Shown in pieces: positions 12,751 through 22,970 of a stretch of 64,000 nt of DNA. Below the pieces are notes generated by a model that was not told the origin of the DNA, searched no databases, and was given only the letters and a program-made list of their open reading frames with translations. Position numbers and translations under genes: made by a program. Location: contig KE546967.1 in the NCBI GenBank assembly GCA_000442125.1, forward strand, positions 372,001-436,000, given 5' to 3'. The DNA is from Opeltia flavorubescens. Taxonomy: Eukaryota > Ascomycota > Lecanoromycetes > Teloschistales > Teloschistaceae. The first letter of the stretch is position 1. Every line of letters begins with the position of its first letter.

Positions 12751-13363
12751 ATGTGGAAAATTGTGGCGTTTGCCTTGTCCTTCCTTCTCATAATCGAGGC
12801 AGCCACCATCTCAAAGCCATATCTGCTGTCGCCTGCGACCTCGAGAGCAACCTTGATCAGCATTTCACATCCAGAAGTGAACGTAACGTGAGGATCTCGC
12901 CCTCCTATGAAGAATAGCTATCGCTGACCTTGAAAACAGTGGCCCACACAATGCCAACGACGTATTTTTCTACCACATCCCGGACACGACCCTCAACCTC
13001 TACGTGAAAGACATCGGCAGTCGACTCCCGTTCGACGACATCAATGCCTGCCTACAAAGCCTGGGGATTTTCATAATCAGACAGATTGCATTACATGGAA
13101 ACATTCGTGCGATAAACCGAAGGTTTCGCCACGGCATCGTGTACTTGGAATTCAATCCCAACGGGATGACCTGGGAGGACGCTGGCGAGGTGACCGATGC
13201 CCTTGAAGGAATCATCGCGAATGATGATTGGACTTGGGCGACGCATGTCACTGTAAGTAATACTTCAGCAACACAGATTCAGACGGTGGGGTACTTGAAC
13301 TGGGGGTACCGAACGCCGGGGCCAGGCACAGCTGGTCTGGGCGATGGTCCGCAGCCTGCTTAG
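12751..13363 (+). CDS. Small secreted protein, unknown function
   Basis: Exons 12751-12887 and 12940-13363 joined over a 52-nt intron (GTGAGG..CAG with a CTGAC branch-like site), giving 186 residues. The start MWKIVAFALSFLLIIEAA is a clear signal peptide, probably cleaved near residue 19. The mature protein has a few Cys, NxS/T sites and a Gly/Pro-rich end; I recognise no domain. The join is supported because upstream of it the second exon frame is open only as far as the acceptor. A 24-nt GTAAGT..CAG segment at 13253-13276 could be an in-frame intron or ordinary coding sequence. Candidate apoplastic or effector-type protein by inference only. Confidence 0.6.
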
Positions 13364-14810
13364 AATCTCTCTCTGGCACCGGCTGAGAACAAGCGTCAGA
13401 ACAAGGCACTAAAGGCAAAGAAAATACCAAAGACTTCCGTGATGAATACCATGGTCATACCACATCGTCATCTCAACTTGAATGGGATGCAATGACTTGT
13501 TTACGAGACCTCCACTTACAACAACGATTCCTGGCGAAGCGAGGTATTTACTAACGTTATTCTCGCTGCCTTGATCTTCTTGATGTCGGTCTTCTGTCCG
13601 GGCCACGGGGGTGCCAAAGTTTTCTTCGAGTGTCTTCTGACTCGGCATTTTCTTCTCTCTCTCTCTCTGTCTCAGGAGCTCCAAACGCTTGCTTTGAGCT
13701 GACCCAGTTCCTCGCCAATCATATCTTTTAAAAATCTCTTCTCCTACAATCATTCTTGATAGAAATTTAAACAATTCTAGATCCTAGCCAACCATTCATG
13801 GCGATATTGTCCGGCAAATTGCGTACTTCGGGTAACGATGTCTGGGACCTGCATTCGCTTGGACTCAGATCATTCTACTGCCTGGTACCTCCTCGTACTG
13901 CATGAAATCTAGTATTCAATCTCGTTCTCGAAGTCACCAACAACACTATACTACCAATGGTCGAGCGTCCTTCGCGGCTGAAATGCAAACAGCACCAGAT
14001 AAAATCGTCCGATAGGTCTATCTCCCAATACACATCACCAGCAAGTACTCTGCAAAAACAGTCACTCTATAATCAATTTATCGAAACCTCCCTTCACCCC
14101 CGGGTGAAGCAATGATTTCCTATACATTCCCATTACCATCTCTCACCCTCACTCCAGTTCCAGTACGGAGGAACCTCTATCCACACCCCAAAATCGATCC
14201 GCTACTACCACATACCACTCCTTCGACAGTACCAAACTCTCAAGAACTAATTAACAGGAACCCAAATTTGCCTACAGAGTCCAATCCCTAAGCCTCAATA
14301 CCTACACCCATCAATCATAAACCCTCTGACAATCTACTACTGCTTGCAGGCACTCTGTTTTACAGTTCAAATCTCCAGCACGGCAGCCAAGCTAGACATG
14401 CACCAAGGTATCAGAGACACAAGTCTCTCTCACGAGTCTATGTTTCCTGTGTAACATGACGTTGAATAAAGAAATACCTAGCGCGCGTCAAACGAGATGT
14501 ATGTCCTCCTCCCGAAGTTTGAAAATTGACCTCCCACGGAAAAAGATGAAGGTCGAAGTTGATAAATATAAATATATATTTAAATATGTATGCTTAAACA
14601 TTTGTGAGAGTTACTTCACGATGCAGCGCAGTCAATTTCTGACCATGGAAAAGAGACATGTAGTTCTCTTTGCATTAAACTCCTGAAATATGTTACTCCA
14701 CTTACGCCTCCACAATCATTGTCCATCATTCGTCCGTAATCACAAAACCCCTCTCATCCAACCCAACTACCATATCTTCATCTCTATCTTAATCTCCTCT
14801 CCCTCTCCCA
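13364..14810. other. Intergenic, 1.4 kb
   Basis: Contains one doubtful small ORF (13409-13648, listed separately), a CT microsatellite at about 13654-13668 and an AT-rich patch at 14560-14600. Otherwise no gene is supported. It abuts the 3' end of gamma-tubulin. Confidence 0.4.
13409..13648 (-). CDS. Doubtful small ORF, 79 aa
   Basis: ATG at 13648 opens a 79-residue frame whose first 30 residues (MPSQKTLEENFGTPVARTED..) look hydrophilic and coding-like, preceded by a CT-rich tract. A GTTAGT donor-like site lies inside, so a spliced version is possible. I recognise no family. It may be a chance frame. Confidence 0.2.
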   Translation of the reverse strand: MPSQKTLEENFGTPVARTEDRHQEDQGSENNVSKYLASPGIVVVSGGLVNKSLHPIQVEMTMWYDHGIHHGSLWYFLCL

Positions 14811-16647
14811 TCAACTCCCCCCCTCCCCCCTCTCCCTCTCCTTCCCCTTCTCCGGCTCCAAATAAGCCTCCGTCTCCGCCTCCTCATACTCACCAATCAA
14901 ATCCTGCACCACCACCCTCGCCTCATCAAATTCCCCCAACCCATCCGCAAACGGCGCTTCCTTCTTATACCCATCCAAATACGCGTTTCTCTTTCTCATT
15001 TTGTCATACTGGACGACGATACGTTTGAATAGGGTGGCGACGGAGGTGTGGTTTGCGAGCATGAGCCCGGAGACGCGGTGCGTGTTGGGGAGGTAGGGGG
15101 ATTTTTTCGTGAGGGCGACTTGGATTGATGCGGGGCCCCAGGGGATGAAGGTTGCGAGGCGGCGTTCTCGGATGCGGAGGAGGGATTTGTGTACCTTTTT
15201 GAGGGAGGAGATGATGTTAGTATCGTTCGTTGGATGGGATGGATTATTTATGGGGTGGAGGGATGTACTTCTGTAGGATCAGCTTCCCCTTGTATGATAT
15301 TCAAGATGCTGATGTAGCAACTTGATTTATTCGGCGTGGTTGAGACCATGCGGTTTTTGGGCTGCAGAAGTCTTCTCATGACGTCCAAGACTGTGGTTTT
15401 GCGGACTGTCTTGGCTTGCTCGACGTTGTCGCCTGTGAACGGGGTGTAGGAGGTCATGAGGAAATGGCATCTTGGTGTAGGAATGAGGGCGGCGACGATG
15501 CCGACGAGATCGTTATGCATATATCCGGGGTAGCGGAGGGTTGTCGTGCTCGCGGACATGACGGTTGATACCTGTCCGGGGTCAGTGATATGTGCTTGGC
15601 TTTACATTGGGCGCTGCATACTAGCTGGTTGGTTTGCTGAAACGAAGGTTCTTGAACATGCAATCGATCAGCGGCAATTTTGGAAATGGCACCATTATCG
15701 AGTACGACCTATATGAGTCCTAAGTAAATGGCGAAGTGTCCATGTGATAGAACATACATACGACGGAGTCGGCATTCTGTGTCAGTCTTCGCATGGCGAG
15801 CAGGCTGTTGTATGGGTTGACGACAACATCACCTCCTTGGCTGTCCGGGAAGACCGAGTAAGTCTGTATGAGCTTTTTGGGGAACCGATCGTTCATTCGT
15901 TCGAGGATGTAACTTCCCAGGCCCGATCCTGTACCACCGGCAATGGAATGCAGGAGCATAAAACCCTGATGATAATGAAAATCAGTCACCCTCCTTCCTT
16001 TAGATCTTCCCGATCGTAGCATACTTCCAAAGAGTCACTGCCATCTGCTTCTCGATCGATCATGTCGAAAACCTCCTCCTGAACCGTGTCTCCAGCCGCA
16101 TATCCTGCTGCCCAGTTGTTTGCTGCACCGCTCCCTTGCGAGCCAATGAAGAAGTTCTCGGGGTTGTAGATGTTTCTATATGGCCCATTCTGGATGCCTT
16201 GGAGGACCTGTCATATTTCATAAATCTCGTCAATGGGTATTTTGAGCTGCTTCGCGGACATTTCTGACCTACTCTTGGCTCTAAGTCAAGTAATATCGCA
16301 CGCGGTATGTATCGCGTATCATCACTCTGTGCGCAGTACATTCAGTCAATGGATAATTGGGAGTATTCCGACCGGCTACCTGATAGAAGAAGACGTCTTT
16401 TCGGTCTCCACCTTCCGTCGCGAAGTCCTCCAAATTACCATCCTGGCTGATACCGTGCTCTTGACATAGTTGTTGCCAGAACTGACTGCCGACTTCGTTT
16501 TTGTAAATGAATTGGACTATCAAGTGTACTGTGTGCGATTGTACATACTACTGTTGCCGCATTGGCCAGCTTGAATGGTGATGATCTCCCTGGACCCCAC
16601 CAGTCAATGCGGGTTGCTCCTCAATCGATACGGACATACCTAGGCAT
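14811..16647 (-). CDS. mipA: Gamma-tubulin
   Basis: Nine exons: 16647-16640, 16589-16549, 16492-16380, 16326-16273, 16207-16025, 15965-15762, 15708-15622, 15571-15269 and 15194-14811; all phases fit, giving 458 residues. The protein begins [16 protein letters not shown], has the GTP-binding GGTGSG loop, NADSVV, and the gamma-specific [13 protein letters not shown] and [13 protein letters not shown] regions. Gamma-tubulin nucleates microtubules at spindle pole bodies within the gamma-TuSC. The last 20 or so residues are a Glu/Lys/Arg/Gly-rich tail from a purine-run coding strand. Two MluI-box motifs lie 51-69 nt upstream of the ATG. The symbol is that of the Aspergillus orthologue. Confidence 0.97.
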
Positions 16648-16993
16648 TTCCAGTGATCTTCGTTTTCTCGAGATGTGTGGGGGACATAAGAAGTGAGACG
16701 CGTTTGTCAGACGCGTTGCATTATTTGAACGGTTGAAAGTGACCGAGGCCTTTGATGTGCGAACTTGCTGCACTCTGTCCACTCATGTTCAAAAGCTCCA
16801 TCATTAATCTTCCATAGGCAGTGATGTTTTCCCTGCTGACACTAAAAGTAAAATGCCATGTTCCTGATATTGGAAGCTTGCTATGACGTCACTGGGCACT
16901 GGGGACTAAAGATCTCACAATGGACTGATATTTTATTTCAACTTGTAGCGAAAATTAGCACCAATTATCAGATTGAGCCACTTGAAGACAGTC
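16648..16993. promoter_or_regulatory. Shared divergent promoter, gamma-tubulin/translin
   Basis: 346 bp separate the two start codons, which face away from each other. It contains two ACGCGT elements (listed separately). No TATA box stands out. Confidence 0.5.
16698..16716. promoter_or_regulatory. Pair of MluI cell-cycle boxes (ACGCGT)
   Basis: Two perfect ACGCGT palindromes at 16698-16703 and 16711-16716, 13 bp apart start to start. ACGCGT is the binding site of MBF (Mbp1-Swi6) in yeasts and drives G1/S expression. Placement close to the gamma-tubulin start fits periodic expression; function here is inferred. Confidence 0.5.
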
Positions 16994-18019
16994 ATGGCCG
17001 CTGTCCAAAATGCGGCACCTGGGATGGTCGACCCTGCGATCTTCGAGCAACTCCAAGCAAACATTGATGAGGATACTCGTGTTCGAGAGGAGCTTCGTAG
17101 CATCTTGCAAAAGCTTGAGCGGCAAGGTACTTAGTAATTCACTGATGCTCAGATTCGCTCTAATAACTCTTGAATAGGAAGAGTTTCACAATCATTACTT
17201 GCTCGCGCTCACTCCGCCCCAGCAGCCGAACGTACATCGTCCCATCCCCATTCGTTGTAATCAAACCACTGATTCGTCATGATAGTCGAAGAAGCATTGT
17301 CACCAGCCTGGCCTTCAATCACTTGCCAAGCCGAGTCCATTCAAGAGCTTGCAAACGTGGCTTCCAAACAAAATTACTACAGATACAATGGGGTTTGGAC
17401 GGGGGAAGTAAGAAACACAGTATGATGACGCACCACGTATAACCGATTACCCTAAAACATTTAGATTCTGGCTGTAGTGTTCTGCGTTTGGCTTGGAGCT
17501 GGGGGAAAGCCACAAGGCAGTCTGCCTACCGTTGAAGAAGTGGGATCCATCCTTGGAGGTAAGCTCGCGTAAGTTGTCATCCTTGTTGATTCGTCTTTAA
17601 TCGTCAATTTAGTTCCAGCGAATGTCAAGGACAGAGATACCTTTCACATTACTACCGAGGAGTATCTTCATGCATTGATCAGTCTGGTTGAGGAATTAGT
17701 AAGGAGTAAGAATGATGTACGACATTGTGACTGATCAACTATCAGGCACGGCTCGCTGTCAACTCCGTGACTTTGGGCGACTTTCAAAGACCACTTGAGA
17801 TAAGCAAATTCGTCAAGGATCTCCATGCTGGCTTTCAAATTCTCAACCTCAAGAATGATTCACTCCGGAGAAGGAGCGACAGTATCAAATACAACGTAAA
17901 TAGCAGTCCTTATCATTCATAGGAGTGATTTTCGAGCTAACCGGTGACAGGTCAAGAAAATCGAAGACGTGGTCTATGATTTGTCGCTTCGCAATTTGGT
18001 TCCTCGGAGCTCGTCATAA
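16994..18019 (+). CDS. Translin (TB-RBP) homologue
   Basis: Seven exons: 16994-17126, 17178-17231, 17286-17407, 17465-17558, 17613-17698, 17746-17895 and 17951-18019; phases agree, giving 235 residues (animal translin is 228). Recognisable parts are the N-terminal helix DEDTRVREELRSIL, the NYYRYNGVWTGE segment, VVFCVWLGA, and the C-terminal ARLAVNSVTLGDF and FQILNLKNDSLRRRSDSIKYNVKKIEDVVYDLSLRNL-like end. Translin is a ring-forming nucleic-acid-binding protein that pairs with TRAX as the C3PO RNase, active on tRNA precursor fragments in Neurospora. No TRAX gene is in the window. Confidence 0.92.
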
Positions 18020-18634
18020 TAGAAAGATATGCTTGTCGAAAGTGCGATGAGGCTACGAAGGAATGAATGGCCGTCATTATTCATCTCATGACACACTAGG
18101 GACCGGTATGGCTGTGCCATCAATCATCTAGGAAAACCAACCAATAGGGCGGTTTGATGATCACCAATGTGGCTGGTTAGTATTGCCCACCGAGAGCAAT
18201 TAAGTTTTTACTGAGAAAGTTGTTTCAGGTCAGCTTACAGACTTACACGACCACTTCCTCTCGCACCACTTCAAGAGCTGGTCAAGGACTTATCATCTCA
18301 AGCAATATTGTTTGATTATCTGCTCAAAATAGGCAATCAATCATGACAACTTAAACTTCTCCAATTCAGGTTGTTCTAGTGTCGTCTGGTAGTAGACCAC
18401 ATAGAAACTGAACTTTAAGACCACATAATATAGAAACCAAATTCATCATCCTGATCAAATATTGGAAAATGTTTGAAAAATGCTTATCATATGCACGGCT
18501 TGGAGAAGATTCTATGACTATACCGTTGTGTACCTAGAAGCACCCATATCGATACAGGAGATTCAACCAGTAAACTACTCCATGCTACTCTTTCCCTACA
18601 TTACCTTTCCACGAACAGAACCGTATCTACCTTC
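18020..18634. other. Intergenic between translin and DUF427 (tail to tail)
   Basis: No gene supported. Both flanking genes end here, so it should hold two terminators; no further structure was seen. Confidence 0.4.
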
Positions 18635-19192
18635 TCACCACCCCCACGTCCCTGGACCTCCCTTGATAGGACCCTCAATATCACTAGTCACCCAGCCCCC
18701 ATAAAAATCTCCCGGTTGTGGCTCGACTTTCTCCCCATCGACGTAACAATCCCACGGCCCAGCATAAAAACTCAAGTAGTCCTTTATCGACTCATAGCTC
18801 TTCGTTGGCTTGGCATATGACCATGCTCGGTTCCTCACCACTTCTGAAGCATTCGAAGGATTGGCAATATTCCAATAGGTCGCAGCACCTTTCCATTCGC
18901 AGTAGCTGGAGTGTGAAGATCGGGTCAGAGGGACAAGGATGGAATCTGGAGGGAGGTAATATGCTGTTATGTGATTGTCAGACCTGACTTCAGGTGGCTG
19001 TCAAGAAGAAGGGCGGTTTCCATGTGTTCAAATTGCTGGGGAAGTACTTGGAGGATGGGTGGTCTCAAGAACCCAGTACGCATCCTTTGTGTCTGCAATC
19101 AAATGGTTGTTCCATTTGATTTGGAGGTGCCTTGCTGTCTTTTCGAGCAGCGGAGGACGAGGGAAATTGTGAACGTTGAGTTTCGGAGGCAT
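18635..19192 (-). CDS. DUF427-family protein
   Basis: Exons 19192-19048 and 18963-18635 give 157 residues with consistent phase. The C-terminal half has the DUF427 signature: SYCEWKGAATYW, then NRAWSYAKP, FYAGPWDCYVDGE and the final FYGGW..GPIKGGPGTWGW. This beta-rich family is common in bacteria and fungi and lacks a settled function. I chose ATG 19192, but the frame stays open about 80 codons upstream and contains further Met codons, so a longer N-terminus is possible. It is divergent to vma3. Confidence 0.85.
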
Positions 19193-19750
19193 TGGTCCAA
19201 CCGTGACAGATTGAGTTACTATCAATAATGGCTTGATCTGCTCTCCGTTCTCAAGTTTGCAGAAAGGGTTACAATTCAGCTTCAAGATCTTTAATGCCAG
19301 AGTGTAATCAAAAAGATCTCCTGTGTGAGAAGAATCATGAGCGTGTAAGATACCCATGTCGATGAAATCACGTGACTGAACTAGCGCCATTTCCTCCCAG
19401 GCCTCGATATTCATCACGACTTCCAGCTGATACTGCACCTTCCAATACCAAGTTCAACAATCCTTTCGCACGCACAGATCCGTTATCCTTCTTTTCACTC
19501 ATAGGGTCTTCTCCAGTACCCAACAACCACTTCACAAAATGGCCACAGACTTCTGGTACGTCACTCTCTTTGAACTCGCTTTTTATCTGGCCACTTCCAT
19601 TGCGAAGAGCAGTATAAGCATATGCTTGAGCATCTTTTTCTCCCTTCAATCACTCAAGAACGACTGCTAACTTGATCTCTGCGGCAGTCCCGTATATGCT
19701 GTCAGTAATCCCCCATGTACCCTTCGACCGCCACCCCAAGCATGAAGCAT
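19193..19750 (-). pseudogene. Protein-like reading frames antisense to vma3 5' end
   Basis: Two overlapping minus-strand frames look coding. One runs from about 19750 down to 19368 but is broken by a single TGA at 19652-19650 (..KLAVVLE stop [12 protein letters not shown]..), where a TGG would restore it. The second (19438-19193) is in frame with the DUF427 start. They overlap vma3 exons 1 and 2 and their introns on the other strand. This could be a decayed gene, an extended 5' end of the DUF427 gene, or chance. Confidence 0.2.
19368..19375. promoter_or_regulatory. TCACGTGA E-box upstream of vma3
   Basis: Perfect 8-bp palindrome in the 346-bp interval between the DUF427 and vma3 starts, about 165 bp before the vma3 ATG. 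CACGTG is bound by bHLH factors such as Cbf1 and Pho4; in animals the related CLEAR element controls V-ATPase genes. Confidence 0.35.
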
Positions 19751-20488
19751 CCGGCTGCCTTCAGCACTCCTCTCCTAACCGAGTTCCGACTGTACAACCA
19801 CAAAGAACACTTCTGCTGACATCAAGTTCTATAGCCCTTCTTCGGCGCGATGGGTTGCACATCAGCCATCGTTTTCACCTGCTTCGGCGCCGCCTACGGG
19901 ACCGCCAAGTCCGGCGTCGGCATCTCAGCCATGGGTGTCCTGAGACCAGATTTGATTGTCAAGAGTACGCCGACCGATCACTTCCCTATCTTAGAGCAGA
20001 GTCAGGGAACTGAACGAATAACTGATTGTGTACAAAACAGACATCGTCCCTGTTATTATGGCCGGTATCATCGGTATCTACGGGCTCGTGGTCTCCGTCC
20101 TCATCTCCGACGGTCTGCAACAGCAGTTGCCGCTCTATACGTCTTTCATCCAGCTCGGAGCGGGGTTGAGTGTGGGTTTGGCAGGGTTGGCCGCTGGGTA
20201 TGCTAGCTCTACACCACATCTCGCTCCCCTCTCCAAAATCAAAGCACCCAACTTTTATCGAGCCTCAAAAATTATGCCTCCGCTAACGCGATTCTCTCCT
20301 TTAGATTCGCAATCGGCATCGTCGGCGACGCCGGCGTGCGCGGCACAGCACAACAGCCCCGTCTCTTCGTCGGCATGATCCTGATTCTCATCTTCGCGGA
20401 AGTGCTAGGTCTATACGGATTGATCGTCGCCCTGCTCATGAACTCAAAGGCAACGACGGATGTGAGTTGCAATCCCGGGTCTACGTAG
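19539..20488 (+). CDS. vma3: V-type ATPase proteolipid subunit c
   Basis: Five exons: 19539-19555, 19688-19700, 19835-19964, 20041-20197 and 20305-20488; 166 residues. The protein begins MATDFCPVYAPFFGAMG and has four transmembrane helices, with [15 protein letters not shown] between the two halves and the proton-carrying Glu in [19 protein letters not shown]. The c subunit forms the rotating membrane ring of the vacuolar proton pump. Exon 2 is only 13 nt. The end is ambiguous: read-through gives ..[12 protein letters not shown], while a GTGAGT donor at 20462 could splice to 20659 and stop after ATTD. The DVSC ending resembles the yeast C-terminus, so I prefer read-through. Confidence 0.95.
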
Positions 20489-21169
20489 AAGAGGATGGTG
20501 ATCGTGGTGGGGGAGTGGTGTGGCAGGGATGGGGTGGAGCTGAGGAAGGGGGAAGCAGCCATGTGACAAATAGGAAATTCTACTGCTGTGTAATAGATAG
20601 GATGGAGGGAGAAATTAAGGGGATGAGGGGTGCTACTGATCTTTTGGGAGGGATTCAGTAGTCGTGTGGTGGTATTGAATTTGCGTTTTCTCATCTAGTG
20701 TGGTTTTCGTCTTGAGGTTTCTTGTATGTATGTATACAACAAAAGACCTTGCCGTAAATAGGATGTTCGGAGTTCGGGCTTGCCCTATTAGTAGTCTGTC
20801 TCGTGAGGTCCTAATTCGAGTTTGCTGGTTCATTGGGTCCATTCTTTTTGAAAGGAAGACATCTTCGTGATACGCAGGTAAAAACAAGGATGACAAGTAA
20901 AGTAGGTATGCCGAAACTGAGCCATCTAATGGGCGCTCTACTCGACGACAAACAAAGAACCCGCCGGATGAGCTCAATGGACTAATCTAGGAAAATGCCC
21001 CCATGCAACCAGTGGACAAGTCGCGAAATTAACTTCCACTTGCCCGTCCTGGCCTCAGCAATCTACCACCACAATTCCTCTCCTTTTCATCTCCTTCACC
21101 CAAACCCCTGCCTTTCCTATGCTTTGAACCTCAACCCCACCACAGCCCTTCCAACATCTCCACCTTCGT
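20489..21169. other. Intergenic, tail-to-tail vma3/mS38
   Basis: Holds the 3' flanks of two convergent genes. Pyrimidine-rich on the plus strand from about 21050. No gene supported. Confidence 0.4.
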
Positions 21170-22479
21170 CTAATTCCTATCCAGCCTTCTCCTCAAATTT
21201 CTCGTCTTCCGCATCAGCTTCTTATACTTATGCTTCTTCATCTTCAACTTCCTCTGCCTCTTCACACTGATCGCCCTCCAAATCTCCTTTTTCTTCCCCG
21301 TCAATCCATCTTCCCAGACCTGCTGCCTTTTATTCATCCTATCGAGGAAGGGCTGGCGAGAGGAGGGAGGTGATGGAGCAGAGGAGGAAGGAGGGGTGAT
21401 TTCTATCATGGTGATTTCGTTGGGATTGAGGGTTGTCGTTGTTGTTGGGGAAAGATGAGGAGCAGAGGAAGAAGAAGAAGATGCATTGTTGCGGCGGGTG
21501 AGCCTTGGACGGGAAGATACCGAGCGGATAGGGGAGATGGATGCTTGATAGGTTTTTTCGCCGTTTGGGAGGGTGCGTTCGGTGATGGTGAGGGTGGTGG
21601 CGTAGGTGCGCTGTTCGGCTGTTGGAGGAAAGTTGCGATGTCTTGCCGGTATTGTTGGTTTTGAGAAAGGGTCATCACCCACAGCCATGGGCTCGGGAGG
21701 TGGAGGAGGGACCATATGATGGAAGGATTTGGAGAGTTCCTCAATGTTCAAGGGAACTTGCTGGACATTGATGTCGTTATCAAGGCGCTGTATGGCTTTA
21801 GGATACGCGCGACGGGTGCGTCTTGATTGAGGATATGGAGTTTCGGAACTCGTGATGTCGTCTTGAAATGCGGCATCTTCAAGGCTATCGATAGCCGACG
21901 AGACAGTATGGATAACATCCGTAGGCTGAAATTTCGAAAATGGCTTTGGCTCAAAGATGGACGAGAAAGCGGCTTCTGAAACTGCTGTTGGTAAAGATGA
22001 AGTTATTGATATTGGTCTGTGACGAGAGAAGAACGTGGCAAGGTGGACATCTAAGGTATATGGATTAGCCACTGAGTCAAGTAAGGACGGACATGTTCCT
22101 ATTACGTACGATTAGGGCGCACATGCTGAGTCGAAGGGACACTCGGGATATTAGGATACGGGTTGAGCTGAGCACCAGTTGCTGATGGCTTTGACGCTGC
22201 TCTTGAACCACGTCGGCCGCTCGTTCGTTTTGCTACTGAAGGTTCGTTTGGTGTCTCGTTTGACGGTTCGCTCGACCCAGGCTTAGAGGTGACAGTCAGA
22301 GGCCGAGGTTCATTTTTAGGAGAGCTCGAAGCCTTCGACGAGGAACTTTTACGCTGATGCTTCGAGTTTGGGTTGGGTTGCTTGGCTATCAGAGCTTGTG
22401 GGCAGCGCGAGATACCGGAGCAACCAAGGCATGTCCAGGCGCCTCTCCGAAGAGCCTCGTTCATGGAAAGAGAGAGCAT
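21170..22479 (-). CDS. Mitochondrial small-subunit ribosomal protein mS38
   Basis: Exons 22479-22110 and 22050-21170 (59-nt intron, GTACGT..TAG) give 416 residues. The last 35 or so residues are strongly basic (ISVKRQRKLKMKKHKYKK.. to ..RRLDRN), the COX24/AURKAIP1 C-terminal motif (DUF1713) of mS38. Fungal members have long, poorly conserved, Ser/Pro-rich N-terminal parts, as here. In yeast the protein (Qri5/Cox24) sits at the head of the mitoribosomal small subunit and supports COX1 translation. The identification rests on the C-terminal motif only; the N-terminal start (MLSLSMNEALRRG) is plausible as a presequence. Confidence 0.8.
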
Positions 22480-22970
22480 GTCTTCATCAGCTCCGAGACA
22501 GTCTGTAGGATTAAGAAATAAAAAGATTCATGCCATTACAATTTTGGGTAAATAGTAAGAACAATGCGGAGCTGGCGTGACAGGCGGCTATCTTGAGTGC
22601 CAAGCCTTTTCCTATCAAGACGGCGGCCATACGCAGCTCTCACATTTCTTTCACATCGTTCTAACATATCTAGTAGGCGAAATTTGATAACACTAAGGAT
22701 AGTTATTTGCTATGGTCTTTGCCAAAATTCAGCTTAATGCAAACGTTTCGACGCTTCAAGAACCACACCCTAGGAGCCCATAGCGCTACCACGCTTGCTT
22801 TTCCCATCTGTGTATCAGAGGCAAAGCGAAAGAAAATAAGCTGCCACCAACCCCCTACTAACTCCCCTTCCAGATGCAACGATGAGCAAAAGCAGAAGGA
22901 TATGCCTGGGTATAAGTCAAGAAAGAGCCTGTGCCATAGCTCAAGGCTAATGGTACACGCTGAGGGTAGA
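22480..22970. other. Intergenic between mS38 promoter and G-alpha 3' end
   Basis: Both neighbours are on the minus strand. No gene supported. Confidence 0.4.
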
